Of a DNA stretch of 64,000 bases, positions 43,561-55,129 are shown one piece after another (within the stretch, counting starts at the first letter, position 1; each line of letters begins with the position of its first letter). The DNA is from Tubulanus polymorphus (taxonomy: Eukaryota; Nemertea; Palaeonemertea; Tubulaniformes; Tubulanidae). The notes beneath the pieces are model-generated. The model was not told the origin of the DNA and did no database searches. It was given only the letters and a program-made list of their open reading frames with translations. The translations under genes were made by a program, and so were the position numbers. The stretch is taken from positions 7,747,414 through 7,811,413 of the forward strand of contig NC_134034.1 in assembly GCF_964204645.1 (NCBI RefSeq), given 5' to 3'.

Positions 43561-44534
43561 AAAAGTGGGCTAAAAATGTGCATATCAATAACGCGAGTGG
43601 CAATATGAGCCTATGCTGTCACTGTAATGAGTGCAGTGTGAGACCTTGGAGTAATCATTTGAATGGAGGTCGCTCGCCATTCATTCTATGGATCGATCAT
43701 AGTTTCTGTCAATCAACTACAGCTGCGCGCGTTAGAGGCAGAGTAAACAATCGAGCACACTCCGGCTGTTTCCGGCGTTGCTCGGCACTTAAATACGCTT
43801 AGTAACCTCATAAACACCGTGACGGCTTACTTCATTGCCGGCGGATTCTCCGAATTGGATTTTGAAAATCTTTCAATGTCGGAGTACTAGATTTTTAAGG
43901 GGTCATGAAGAAGTTTTTGAGATATGGCTAAAAGTATTTTTTATCATCAATATTAATTTATTTATTGATTTAGTGGTGAAGAAATAAATTTTTAATTCTT
44001 CAATTAGTGTTAAAACAAGACTTTTGCTCGGCCGCGCTGATTCCTTCCCAACCCGGAAGTGTGATGTCATTCTGAGAACCCAAACCAAAACAACATGGTG
44101 TGGTGTATAGAAACAAACAGCGATTAAAGTGCAAAATAGTGACTCAAATACATCAGATTCCAATCAAACGTCTGAAGTTTAGGAAGCCAACAGTTGTAAT
44201 TAATAGAGAGTCGAAATCATTTCATTTAATTTAGACCCGATGCCTCAGAACATAGCAATTTGTGACTATAGTACAGCATATTTCTACATCGTGGAGCAGA
44301 GAGCATTCATCATCATTTAAGTCATTCCCTCTTTGTGAAAACCACGCGGAGGGGATTACTGATATAGACCTCGCAGATATTTCTGTGGGTAGAGATATTT
44401 TTATCCAGTACTGGACCATAAAAGCGTCCTGAAACCGTAAACTTGTTCGTGATTCCCAGCACAGCCTGCGCCAGTGTAATAGTAGTGTGTGCTGCATACA
44501 TACAGTCAGTCAGTATGTTGTACATACTACAGCG
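43561..44534. other. No recognised gene; possible leader of the 44.5-kb protein
   Basis: 43700-43860 is less AT-rich than the surroundings, with GCGCGCGTTAGAGGCAGAGT and CCGGCGGATTCTCC. A minus-strand frame, 44525-44322, reads AVLGITNKFTVSGRFYGPVL but is not recognised. Nothing firm. Confidence 0.3.
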
Positions 44535-45291
44535 ATGTGGGTCACTGGGGAAAGCCAGTACTATATGCAGTGGAAAGCGCGTATCTCTTTAGTCTTACTA
44601 GGTATTGAATTCGCAGAAATAGCGTCACTTGGCAGAATAAAAGGCTCTCAGATAATCAATGCAGATCAGGTCAGTGCATTGAACCATGGTCACACAACTT
44701 CCAATAATCGGTACATAAACAATGTACTTAATGCCTTCTCTACAGGTATGATAATAGGAAGTGTCATTGATGGTCGATATGTCAAACATACATCATCGAA
44801 CAAAAACTGCATTCTCAATGTCACCACTGATGAGTTAAGAGCTACACCTACTGAAGTCGAGGCCAATAATATTACCGACTCCGTGATAACCATGGAGAAT
44901 TTCTTTAAAACATGATGAAGAGTGTCCCCGAATTCTTGAAACACGTATCGACAAAAACAATGCATTGTGGCTTAAATATCATCATTCATCCAAATGGCTT
45001 TCTATGGACGATAGGGATCTAGATTCACTATCAGAATATTACAACATGGTTCTAAATAAAGCAAACTTAGCTGCTGCTACAATGGATTTCGAGGATTCAA
45101 TCAGGCATGGTTCACGACATAACCGCTTTATTAATGGAAATCCGATTAAGACTCGCCTCGATGAAAACGAGGTGTTAGAATATTTTGTATTCCATAGCCG
45201 TTATGAGCCCCCTAGATGGTATAAATGGCATGAAGTTATGCCAGGAAAGCAGGGCCTTTATGCCGAACGTTTATTAAGGAAATATGTTTAA
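44535..45291 (+). pseudogene. Unrecognised protein gene of about 250 codons, one frameshift
   Basis: First part: MWVTGESQYYMQWKARISLV, GIEFAEIASLGRIKGSQIIN, GMIIGSVIDGRYVKHTSSNK and CILNVTTDELRATPTEVEAN, up to TMENFFK, then a one-base shift near 44908. Second part: HDEECPRILETRIDKNNALW, LKYHHSSKWLSMDDRDLDSL, EYYNMVLNKANLAAATMDFE, RFINGNPIKTRLDENEVLEY, SRYEPPRWYKWHEVMPGKQG and ERLLRKYV, stop at 45289-45291. Residue use is varied and soluble-protein-like, with Trp- and Tyr-rich aromatic motifs, unlike chance ORFs nearby. No signal peptide or membrane span. The true start could lie upstream or in another exon. I cannot name the family; a transposon or virus-derived origin is possible given the setting. 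Confidence 0.5.
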
Positions 45292-45336
45292 TCCTTACTA
45301 CATATTATATCTAACTTCATCGCTAGTATCAAAATA

Positions 45337-45996
45337 TAATAATAATTTATTGAGCCTAAAATCCATATAAAATATGCTCATTGGCTTTACAATATAAAGA
45401 CACAATTTAATCATAAAGATAGAAAAAACAAATTACATCATTAGTTAAAAGCTTTAGTGAACAAATGGGTTTTAAGTTGTGATTTAAAAACATCAGTAGA
45501 AGGACTAGATTTAATTGCATCTGGTAAGGAGTTCCAATGTAGTGGGGCGGAGTAAGAAAAGGCCCTGTGACCCGCAGAGACTAGATTGACACGAGGGATG
45601 ACTAGAAGTGATTGACTGTTTGATCTTAACACTCTAGAGGATGCCTAGTATTGCACTAATGATTTCAAATATTGTGGGCCTGACCATTCAAGGATTTATA
45701 AGTAAGGATCAAGATTTTAAATTGGATGCGGTATTTGATTGGAAGCCAATGCAGATTGTGTAGAATCGGTGTTTTGTGACCAAATTTTGAGTTTCGATCC
45801 GGGCAGCAGAATTTTGAACACGTTGTAATTTATCTAAAATGTTGTCAGGGAGGCCAAAGAGTAAAGAGTTGCAATAGTCAAGGCGAGTTGTCACAAAAGC
45901 GTGAATAAGGCGTTCAGCAATTCCTTGATTCAAAAACTGTCTGATCTTACTAATGTTTCTAAGGTGAATTTTGATAAATCCACGTTTTAAAGGCAC
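45337..45996 (-). pseudogene. LINE ORF2 C-terminal fragment with 3' tail
   Basis: 45996-45709 reads NISKIRQFLNQGIAERLIHA, FVTTRLDYCNSLLFGLPDNI and LDKLQRVQNSAARI; 45632-45441 reads LRSNSQSLLVIPRVNLVSAG, AFSYSAPLHWNSLPDAIK and VFKSQLKTHLFTKAF. Together they are the thumb and C-terminal region of a CR1/L2-like LINE (RLDYCNSLL.GLP....KLQ.VQN.AAR...WN.LP..IR). A frameshift lies between. The 3' UTR ends in an ATT repeat near 45340. It is a 5'-truncated insertion, unrelated in orientation to the one at 35.9 kb. Confidence 0.85.
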
Positions 45997-46250
45997 TGTC
46001 GAGCCGTAAACATCGGAAATTTGGCTCCGTTCAATTAGTAGCCATGTTGTGTTTTCTTTCCGACATTTCTCTCTTCTTTTCGAGGAAGAGCTATCGAATT
46101 ATCCCTCTCTCCTCCACAATCAATTTCAAAGTCAATTTTATGAATTTATTGCTCAGCGGGTCCGAGTCCAAGAGTTAACGGCGTTCGCGTCCGGCGTTCG
46201 CGTGTCTGACAGGTTTACGGGCATTTGTTTGTTACCTCTTTAATATTTTT
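45985..46250 (+). repeat. GCACTGTCG-type dispersed block, copy 2
   Basis: GGCACTGTCGAGCCGTAAAC then ATCGGAAATTTGGCTCCG matches 30527-30570 (GCACTGTCGGGCTGTAAACA, GAAAATTGAGCCCC). The first bases overlap the 5' end of the LINE fragment. The rest, with CTCTCTTCTTTTCGAGG, is not recognised. Confidence 0.5.
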
Positions 46251-46316
46251 GATTTCTTGTTATTCCGGTTATTTCATTTAAGTATATTGCTGATCAGTTC
46301 ATGTAACCAAAAGCGT

Positions 46317-46321
46317 CAATA
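46317..46321. other. Target-site duplication CAATA (left)
   Basis: CAATA directly before the left LTR equals CAATA at 52263-52267 directly after the right LTR. A 5-bp duplication is typical of BEL/Pao integration. Confidence 0.95.
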
Positions 46322-46489
46322 TGTATGGAACCAGGAACGTTGAGCGAAGAGAGCAAAAGAGGAACACATGCGTTTAGTAAGATGACTATCGAGTGTACTG
46401 ATTTATTTACTGAGACGGATATACAGATGGTTGATTACAATATAGGTCATTAACAGAGTTCAAGTATAGGATAGATACAATTCCTAACA
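46322..46489 (-). repeat. BEL/Pao 3' LTR (168 bp)
   Basis: On the plus strand it begins TGTATGGAACCAGGAACG and ends CAATTCCTAACA. Nearly identical to 52095-52262; visible differences are ACATG versus ACGTG and TAACA versus TGACA. The element's TG...CA ends are intact. Confidence 0.95.
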
Positions 46490-46505
46490 CTCCGGCCCCA
46501 GGAAA
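46490..46505 (-). promoter_or_regulatory. Polypurine tract of the BEL/Pao element
   Basis: On the minus strand CCTGGGGCCGGAG lies directly before the 3' LTR start TGTTAGG. A purine-rich run here primes plus-strand DNA synthesis in LTR elements. It is short and contains two pyrimidines, so the call rests on position. Confidence 0.6.
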
Positions 46506-46805
46506 TAATGGTTACATAAATTCGACACATTACAGAAAAATGATATTTAAACGCAAACTACTAAATATTAATGAACAAACTACATTACCTAGATTGCTTA
46601 TGATTGTAGAACATATTGTCATTACGTTGTGGTTTATAGATTGAATAGATATTAGAATTATTGTAAGCTAAGAATCAAAGTCACGTAGTTCAAAAGTAAG
46701 ATAAGCTTTGGAAACATTAAACTAAACTATGAATATATATTTCGTTATACAATCAACGTGTCGTGAGAATTCAATCAGAGTAGATCATTATTTAGTACAT
46801 ATCAA

Positions 46806-49800
46806 TCATTTTAAGTTCAATTCAGCAGACCAATCTTTGATGCAACGTTTCGCTTGAACGGCTGCGTTTCTCGTTCGGCACGGGTTGAACGGTATTTCAT
46901 TCGAATTGTCCTTATCGGTATTTGTCGCGTTGTCACATCGCGATTCGGTATCGCACGTTTCGGGATCACAATTGATTTCTAACGGATACAACTTCATTAT
47001 AGGTCGATTTGTCATACCGTTCTTTGTTTTGATCATCGCAGATCGTACAAGTCCATCGGAGCCGCGATTTATATCGGTAACCAAAGCAAGGTTCCAGTTC
47101 GCTCGTTTAGTTTCGTCGGAGTGAACCATGACAACGTCTCCGATTCTAATTTTATTCTCGGTGTGTCCCTTTTTACAGTTATTCGCATGTGATTCGCGTA
47201 ATGCTGGTAGGTATTCGTCTCTCCAACGCTTTTCACATGTTTTGAAAAGATTATCCAAATACACAGATCTTTTCTGAAAATCGGATCTTTCACGCGGTAT
47301 GTAATTCGGATCGATCAGTTCTTCTTCGCAGACAAATGCGTGCGGGAGTGAAGTTAGTCTTCTACCGTTTATTAGGTGAGATGGTGTCAAGGGCTCCAAT
47401 TCGTTTACGTCGGACGACACATATGTTAGCGGGCAGTCATTAACGGCTGCTTCGACTTCCGTAAGCAGGGTGTTCAATTCGTCGGCCGTTACGGATGTTC
47501 GTCCTAGCGTCTTCTTGATCGCATTTTTTGTGACGCCAATTAGTCGTTCGTAGAATCCCCCGAACCATGGGGCGCGTTTGGGAATAAATTGCCATTCCAC
47601 GTATTTCGAGAGGAAATCTTTTACGGTTTTCTCCTCCTGTAGTTTCGCGATAAAATCGGCGGCGTTTGTGAAGGTTGACCCATTGCCCGATATCATTAAT
47701 CGCGGTAATGATCTCCTGCTAGCGAACCTACGAAAGGCGCGAATGAATGATTCGGTTTTCATGTCTAAAACCAATTCCAAGTGTACCGCCCTGGTAATAG
47801 CGCACGTGAACAAACAAACATAGGCTTTATTATCGCGCGCCGTAGCTGACCTATAATAGAGAGCACCGGTGAAATCGACACCAGTTACAGCGAATGGTTC
47901 CTTATGATCCACGTGGCTGACTGGTAACGGCGGAGTTAGAGGCGGAGCGTACGGTTTCCCGCCGTTTTTTAAGCAAATCACACTTTTTCGGATCACCGAA
48001 TTTACGGCCTGACGAATACGCGGTATCCAGTGTGTTTGACGGATGAACGATATCGTAGATGACGCTCCGGAGTGAAGGTTCAACACGTGTGCGTTCTGAA
48101 TCATCAATCTAGTATACAGATGTTTGATGGGGAGAAGAATCAGGTATTTCGCGCCATATTTGATACTCGCATTTTGTAACCGCCCACCGCATCGAATGAC
48201 ACCGTTGTCAGTCACGAATAAGTTTAATTGGCGTGCTAAACCAATCTTACGTTTATTGTACGAGGCCATGATTCCCGGAAATTCGTTATCTTGCAGATTT
48301 CGAATCCACGCTTGTTCTGCTAGACGCAAGTCCGGTACCGAAATGTGACGGGTACTTTTATTCCCTTTGAGTCGCGTTATAAATTTCATGACGAGAGCGG
48401 TAACGCGTAACAATCTTGGTAGCGTCGCGAATTCGGCGATTTCGATTATGTTATGTAATCCGCATATGTCTGTGATTGCAGTAGTGCAAACGAGTTGCGG
48501 CTCGTCGTAGGTGAGCTCGTTGACATGCGTAATAGGCTCATCAAACATTTCGCATACTGGCCAATCGCCGTTCGGAAGCCAATGTGGACCGTTCCACCAC
48601 AGATCCGAATTTTGAAGTTCGGTCGCTTTTACTCCACGTGTGAGTAAATCGGCTGGGTTGTCTTTCGTGTAACAATACTTGATATCGTCGAAATCTCTCA
48701 TTCGAATTTCCTTTACGCGGTTTTCAACAAATACGGGTAGCTTTTTCTGACTTCTAATCCAGTGAATAACAATTTGACTGTCAGACCATAGGATGGTCTT
48801 CACAATCTGAGATTTCGTCAGCGAATCCACGATAAATTTCGATAGTCGCGTCGCATTGAGAGCTGCCATGAGCTCCATTCGTGGTAACGTGATCTCTTTT
48901 AACGGTTTCACTCGCGACTAAGCCATAACAACTGATACGTTATTATCGGAAATGCGTTTCAGATAGGCAACAGCACCGTACGCAACAGTGCTTGCATCGG
49001 CAAACATATGCAATTCGCAATTATCGCATATTCCGGTATCGAAATATTTCCGCTTGTAAGATATATCCCTAGCGTTTTTGAGTTCGGGATATATATTTCT
49101 CCATTCGTTCGCGAGATTTTCGGGCAAACGTTCATCCCAGTTCAATTTTCCGAGCCATAGCTTTTGAATGAACGTTTTCGCGCGTATGTGTACGGGTGAG
49201 AGTAACCCGAGCGGATCGTATAGATCAGACGTAGATCTCACTACTTCGCGTTTCGTTAGTAGTGGCTCAGAGTTATCAGATTTCGACTTCTTGTATGTCA
49301 ACGAATCTTCTACAGTATCCCATACCAAGCCGACAACGTTGACAGATGCTTCCCGGTCGTGTCGATTGTCTTGTTGCATGACTGCTCTGAGTTGGGGGTT
49401 GTTGGTCGACGACGATCTGAGTAAAAACCCGCCCTTCTCCATCATCCGGTTCACCTATTGTAGAATGTGACAGCTTGATCTTCTATTACAGTTAGATGTT
49501 ATCGACATAAATGTTCTCCATAATGTTTTCTGCTACCGGACACGATTCGTTCTCAAGGTGTGTTTTGATAGCGGCGTTGAGGATGAACGGTGAACTGACT
49601 GACCCAAACAACACTGACTAATATTGATACACCTTGAACTGACTTTCTCGGTCCTTTGGGTCAGAAAGCCACAGAAATTTGGTGTATTTTCGATCTTTTT
49701 CCTCGAGTCGTACATTCAGAAAGGCTTTTTCGATATCACTGCTGATTGCAATGGTATTGAGTCAGAATCGTAGAAGAATCTGAACGAGATCGTTGATTAA

Positions 49801-52073
49801 CGGTTCTCCGGCTTCCAGGCAATCATTGAGGCTGGGATTCCCTCTTACATTGAAGCTACAATCATAGACAATTCTTATGGGTGTTTTTTGCGAATCTTTC
49901 TTTACTGCCTGATGAGGGATGTAGTGGCCTGTATTCGGGTCGTCGTCTGGTATCTCTTCGATAAAGTCTCTTGCACACTGCTCTCGAATAATGTTGTCAT
50001 AATGCTCTAGTAAATCTGATGATAGGTTGTGTATCATCGCGCGTGTTCGTCTCTTGCATACACTGTAATTTGACGGAAGTGCTTCGTGATCACCTTTCCA
50101 CGGTAGAGCCGCCACGTATCTTCCATCTCCATCCCGACGAAGTTTTTCGGAACGATAATTGAGATACGATGTAGGTTTCGAGTCGTTTTCGTCCTTTATC
50201 CCTATTGTCTCGAGGTCCCAGTAGCGAGATAGGTTTTCCTCTTCGTGAACAGGGCTCGTTAGAAGCTTAAAGCAAGTGGTCATCACCGTCGTTGATGGGA
50301 AATCTGTTGGTCCTGACAGGAGATAACCCAATTTTGAGGCAACAGCTGTGGGGCCCTGTCCTCTGATGACCTTATCTTTGACTACAGACCAGTAATGGTC
50401 TGCACCTATCAGGAGGTCAATTTCAAACGAATCGGTTGTAGCGTACGGGGCCAACTCAATTTTCTGCAGATAATCATAATTCGTTGCTGCCTTGTATACA
50501 TAGTTTTTCATCGGTGTTGAGATCTTGATGGCTCCCGATGGCGTTTGTAGTTTTAGGTCAGTCACCCCAACTGATTGGATGCCAGATGTGTTGGCGCCAA
50601 ATGCCGAAACGCATATAGTTTCCCGGTCGATGAGATTTAGGTCGATCGGAAGTCTTCTAGCGGCATCGTGAGAGATAAAAGAACGCTGCGCTCCCTCGTC
50701 GAAAAGAATGTTTACGACAGTGGATCCGGAGTTTGCCGAAATTGAACCCACAGCTGTTTTCAATATGACTGTTCCAGATGTTGGTGTCAATTTGGCCTCT
50801 ACGATGGTGGGATTTTGCTTCACTGACCAGTTCCCATGGCCTTCTCTCTCAGTGCAAAGTAGTGTGTGGTGTCGCCGATTGCATATTCTGCAAGTCCACC
50901 TTGAGTTGCAATTACTAACTTTGTGGGTTCCAAGACAATTAAAACATAGTCTGTTTTTTCGGACAATTTCTTCTCGCTTTTCTGGCGACGTGACGACGGT
51001 GCATTCAATAGGTGTGTGGTTTCCTCTACAAAATTGACATTTTCTGATTGGTCGGTCACCTGGTCGTTCGCGTCGTTCGGGGTGTTGATTCCGAGTGATG
51101 AATGCTGATACAGATGGTAATTCATATACACTGGTAGGCCTATCTGACGATTCCGCTTCTGAGGCTTCTATTTCTTTCTTCAGAGCCTGTCGAAGCGTAG
51201 TGAGCGTCCAGTCTGTGTTGCCATTCCCACGAGTAAGCTGTTTCCTTACTGATCCGGGTATTTTTTCAAGTATAATTGGGACGAGAAGATCACCATACCC
51301 GTCTTCTGTCTTCCCTAGAACATTCAAACCACAAATGTAACTTTCTGAATTATCCGAGAATATTTTCAATTGAGTGATGTTTTCTCCTGGTTTAGGGAGC
51401 TCCCATAAAGCTTTCATGTATGAACTTCCGATTTTTTGTGTCTGGCCATATCGTGTCGTGAGCAGCTCTAACGCGTTGAGATAATTTGCATCGGTTAGAG
51501 CTAACCCTTCGATCGTACGCGATGCCTCTCCGGTTACTAATCCTCTGAGGTACTGAAACTTGACGACATTATCGAGATGTTGATCGTTATGGATAGCTGA
51601 GTTGAAACTGTCCATGAAACCTTGCCAAGTGAGTATATCACCGTCAAACTTAGCGAGGGTGAGTTTGGGCAAGTTTAGCGTCTTGGATGTCCATTGGGTG
51701 GTGGAGATTTCACTTACATTAAATGTTGATGTATCGGCGCCTGGAGAGGTTTCAATCCGTTTCCGTTCGAGAAACTTTTTTAATTTTTCATTTTTGCTGA
51801 TAATGTCCGTACTATAGTCGTCGGCTTCGATTATCGCTCGTTCTAGATCATTATCCTCAGTCATTTCGATTATGCCGTTATCTAATTGTTGAATGTTGCG
51901 TAACTTGGTCGTGATTACTTCGATTTTGGTTTCCAATTCGTCGAGGTCTTCCCCTGAAATTGTGGGCTTTTCGAGTACCGCCTCAGCCCCGGAGACAGCC
52001 TTGGTAGGGTCCTCTTGATTTTCTCTGTCTTTCGATTGTACATGTATTCGTTTGCGGGTCTGCAGTTGTAGCC
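46806..52073 (-). pseudogene. BEL/Pao gag-pol polyprotein, multiply disrupted
   Basis: Gag: MATTADPQTN start at 52073 with a frameshift before the long frame (51990s), then LTLAKFDGDILTWQGFMDSF (DUF1759-type). Three CX2CX3HX4C knuckles: CQFCRGNHTPIEC, CFNCLGTHKVSNC, CRICNRRHHTLLC. Protease: NILFDEGAQRSFIS. RT: GHYIPHQAV, IRIVYDCSF, AISSDIEKAFLNVRLEEKD, VLFGSVSSPFILN and IYVDN. RNase H: ELHMFADASTVAYGAVAY and ITLPRMELMAALNATRL. Integrase: GVDFTGALYY, then LMISGNGSTFT, where the usual catalytic aspartate (ISDNG) is glycine, then APWFGGFYERLIG with the glutamate kept. Breaks: in-frame TGA at 49764-49762, TAG at 49620-49618, TAA at 49494-49492, a shift at about 49455-49490 and TAG at 48920-48918. 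Inactive as written. Confidence 0.95.
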
Positions 52074-52074
52074 A

Positions 52075-52094
52075 TCCTGGTCACGGCACCAAAA
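52075..52094 (-). other. Primer-binding site of the BEL/Pao element
   Basis: On the minus strand, directly after the 5' LTR, TTTTGGTGCCGTGACCAGG contains TGG plus 15 bases, the complement of a tRNA 3' end (...GGTCACGGCACCA). I do not assign the tRNA species. Confidence 0.75.
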
Positions 52095-52262
52095 TGTATG
52101 GAACCAGGAACGTTGAGCGAAGAGAGCAAAAGAGGAACACGTGCGTTTAGTAAGATGACTATCGAGTGTACTGATTTATTTACTGAGACGGATATACAGA
52201 TGGTTGATTACAATATAGGTCATTAACAGAGTTCAAGTATAGGATAGATACAATTCCTGACA
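52095..52262 (-). repeat. BEL/Pao 5' LTR (168 bp)
   Basis: Same sequence as the 3' LTR apart from about two substitutions. On the minus strand it begins TGTCAGGAATTG and ends GGTTCCATACA. It would hold the promoter, but no clear TATA box is seen. Confidence 0.95.
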
Positions 52263-52267
52263 CAATA

Positions 52268-52545
52268 AACAGAGTTTGAATTTATCAAGTTTAGATAAAG
52301 GTCGTTGAGTCGCGTAGGGCTACTAGAATTACGTTCGTCTCATAGAGGAAACAAATTATCGATAGCCTACTACGGTACACACAGTTGACAAACAGTGTTA
52401 GGCCTGTGCCGGTTGGTGCGCACTCGGACTAAATATACTGGTTGGCCAGTTGGTTCGGTTGTGAAATGTGGAAGCTAAGAAAGCCTACCGTTATTTATTT
52501 GTCTATAGGCCTATTAAAGTAGCCAATACCATTTGAATTACGAAA
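52268..52545. other. No recognisable gene
   Basis: Flank of the BEL/Pao insertion. Several AGGCCTA-type motifs, no coding signal. Confidence 0.4.
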
Positions 52546-52863
52546 TTGTTACCCGTACGTGACTGTACGGTGATATCAACAGGTTAACCGTTCGTGAGTT
52601 CCCTAAAAACGCTGTACTTGAGTTCCTATAATCTGCAAACGCGCATGCGTGAAAGAATAAAGTTTGGGTTAGGTGAGGCTAGGCTATTTTTAAATCAAAT
52701 TTCATCCACCCTGCAGTTACGTTCCCTGGCACAGTGGGTAACTGGACTACTACTGGATTTTTTTTCGTTTGGTTTCGAATCCCAATATTTCAAGTCTGAG
52801 TGTCAACGTACTCACATACGGCTAACCTGTAGAAATCGCCGTACAGTCACGTACAGGTAACAA
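52546..52863. mobile_element. 318-bp MITE with about 40-bp terminal inverted repeats
   Basis: Left TTGTTACCCGTACGTGACTG then TACGGTGATATCAACAGGTT; the right end is its complement with few changes (AACCTGTAGAAATCGCCGTA then CAGTCACGTACAGGTAACAA). Each arm holds the palindrome-like CGTACGTGACTGTACGG. No target duplication is evident and no coding. Confidence 0.85.
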
Positions 52864-53629
52864 CAGCGTTTTAAGTATTAAGTGAGTACGACAAGCCTAC
52901 CATGCCTATGTACTACAAACACAACTTTTTCCCTCTCTTCGGCCCTCCAGTGATGTTACTATAACTGGTGCCATTATAACATGGATAGGATTAGGTCAGG
53001 ACTAGCCTAGTCTAATTCAGTCTATGTACTAATTCACTCGATTGGCCTATTTTTAAAACAATACAGTGAAGTATTCACACGCAGAAAGACTAATTGATTT
53101 GAGCCATGTGATTAAATTTGGCCAGGCCTTCTCTGACCTGCTGACATTAATAGTCAAACCAAAACGTTCATGTGGTCACGGCTTGTATACCAAAATCACT
53201 GTAGGCCTGTACATTTTGGTATACCGATTTCTCCATTCTTGACTGATAAGTGTACAGCTGTACGTACAGCTGTACGCATTATACAATTGTTCCAATGGGA
53301 ATAGGGCCTATTGATTGGGCTTATTATTTCCTGCTTTAGAATACTGAAATAAGCCTAACGTTCATTCAAATATCCAACATCGGTGAAAGTTTGATTACAG
53401 TATACATGTACTGTAGGTTTTCATGTTGTATGAATATTTTGCAGTTCAAATGGGAATGATGCTGATTCCAATGTCAAACGCAAGAAGTACAGTCAACACC
53501 AATGAAGATATCTCTCTTCGACCGATGTTGCACCATAGAAGATCTGATTCTTTCAACTCAAGGAAAGTGATTCAACACGATCGACATAACACTGGAATAG
53601 GTTTGCAGTAACTAACGGTTCATTTCATT
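52864..53629. other. No recognisable gene
   Basis: Contains a hairpin-like GTGTACAGCTGTACGTACAG near 53250 and several AGGCCTA-like motifs. No ORF of note. Confidence 0.4.
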
Positions 53630-53631
53630 TA

Positions 53632-54221
53632 CCGTAAAAACCGGCGTATAAGTCTACGCGGCGTATAAGTCGAGGTCGATTTTTAGACCTTCATTTCATG
53701 ATTTTAACATATATCCGGCTTATAAGTCGAGTCCCTTCTTTTAGAAGAATAATTACTAGTATCATTGTATTGAATAGTTTGTTTTGATAACGATGTGCGC
53801 CTTCACGCACGCCACCACGCCTCAGCCTGATTGCTGCTGTGTGTTAATCAATAGACTGTTACACACACGGGTATAATACACTACCATACAGTGATACAAT
53901 AGTGTGAGTCACACGCTATATATAGCCTAATGTATAAAGCGCTGCTATGAGCGCGCATATATGAATACATCGTTTTAAATGAAGCTGTGTCAAAATGAAA
54001 GAAGTTTTTTTTCATTAAATAGCTTTATTTATCATGAATAATTATTGAAACTGTTATAGCAGTGAGAAGATGAACACTGTCTTTTTTGTCTGGTAGAATC
54101 AATATTTCTTGTGACCTGAAAATACTTTGTAGAAAACTGTACTTGGCGTATAGGTCGAGGTCAATAATTTAGTGGTAAAATCAAGGGTTAAAAACCTCGA
54201 CTTATACGCCGGTTTTTACGG
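53632..54221. mobile_element. 590-bp TA-flanked MITE (mariner/pogo type)
   Basis: Termini CCGTAAAAACCGGCGTATAA and its complement TTATACGCCGGTTTTTACGG, with TA directly outside both ends (53630-53631 and 54222-54223). GGCGTATAAGTCGAG-type units recur at least five times near the ends. No transposase. The TA duplication points to the Tc1/mariner/pogo superfamily. Confidence 0.85.
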
Positions 54222-55123
54222 TAGTCCTATGTACTTCTTAGCCAATTTGGATTTGATTGATATTGAAACTCTGGAACTGTTAACGAAAGACAAGTAAGAC
54301 GAGTCGGAAAAAAACAAGTTATGCTTGATTCTCATTTCAAATTTAATTCAAATTCAAATTTATTTTATTACATCATATTTACAAAGCATATCATTGGTTC
54401 ATACAGTAATAAAAATTAGGACAGAACAAATATTATTACAGAATTTCCAAAAAGGCAATGAATTTCTATAACTAAATGAACACTATTTTTCTAATAACTC
54501 AGATCAAGAGTGACTCTCCCGTTTATTAGGAAACACACGCAACTAGTGGAATAGGTTTGATTTACACACATGTTGCAGGTATCAATTGTTTATCACTATA
54601 GAATTTGTAAACCATAAAAGCCAAAATCAACATCAGCCGGAAACTCAGACCAAATCATTTCATAATTTATTGATTGAATCTACACTACAATATGTATTTA
54701 TTCAAATATTTCAATAAAAACATTAAATCTTAAATCTATTCTAAATCATAATACGTTCTTATCTGTAAATTCACTCAATCTATCGACTCAGCAGGTGCTT
54801 AAGATGAGTTCTTAATAGGACAGATCCATTTTTAACCATGGTGATAATACAGTATCGTGATGTTTGAATGCCAAAATAAATGCCTAGTCAAATGAATTAA
54901 TATTTGTTGATTGTACATCCGCGTATGTTCGGTTTCAAACCTGTATCATATTTGACGTTTACACAGTGGTTGCATATTAGGTTCGAATCTGTCAATGCAT
55001 TTTATTCTATGTATCGATATTTCAATTTACTACAATTCCCATCGTTCTGAATGGCTTTGCAGAAAACCCGTCATCGCTGCCTGGCAGCTATATTTATTAT
55101 TAATTTTCACATTTTCACACTGG
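54222..55123 (-). other. LINE 3' tail at 54330-54425, otherwise no gene
   Basis: TTCAAATTTAATTCAAATTC and AAATTTATTTTATTACATC near 54340 read on the minus strand as a LINE 3' end closing in repeated AATTTGAATTTG. A similar short run lies at 12947-12965. The rest is unannotated AT-rich DNA. Confidence 0.4.
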
Positions 55124-55129
55124 AACTTA

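Larger units (their letters stand above)
46322..52262 (-). mobile_element. Complete BEL/Pao LTR retrotransposon
   Basis: A 5,941-bp element on the minus strand: 5' LTR 52262-52095, primer-binding site 52094-52075, gag-pol 52073-46806, polypurine tract at about 46490-46505, 3' LTR 46489-46322, flanked by CAATA. The two LTRs differ at only about two of 168 positions, so insertion is recent. Domain order is gag (DUF1759-like), CCHC knuckles, aspartic protease, RT, RNase H and integrase, the BEL/Pao order. It interrupts sequence whose empty site would read CGTCAATAAACAG. Confidence 0.97.

Noticed and set aside
48918-49454. Separate RNase H gene in the BEL/Pao element
   Set aside because: The frame continues directly into the integrase ORF across one TAG, so both are parts of one broken pol.
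49492-49500. YVDN in the BEL/Pao RT read as a lost catalytic aspartate
   Set aside because: I recall YVDN as a variant in BEL/Pao reverse transcriptases, so it cannot be counted as damage. The stop two codons later is damage.
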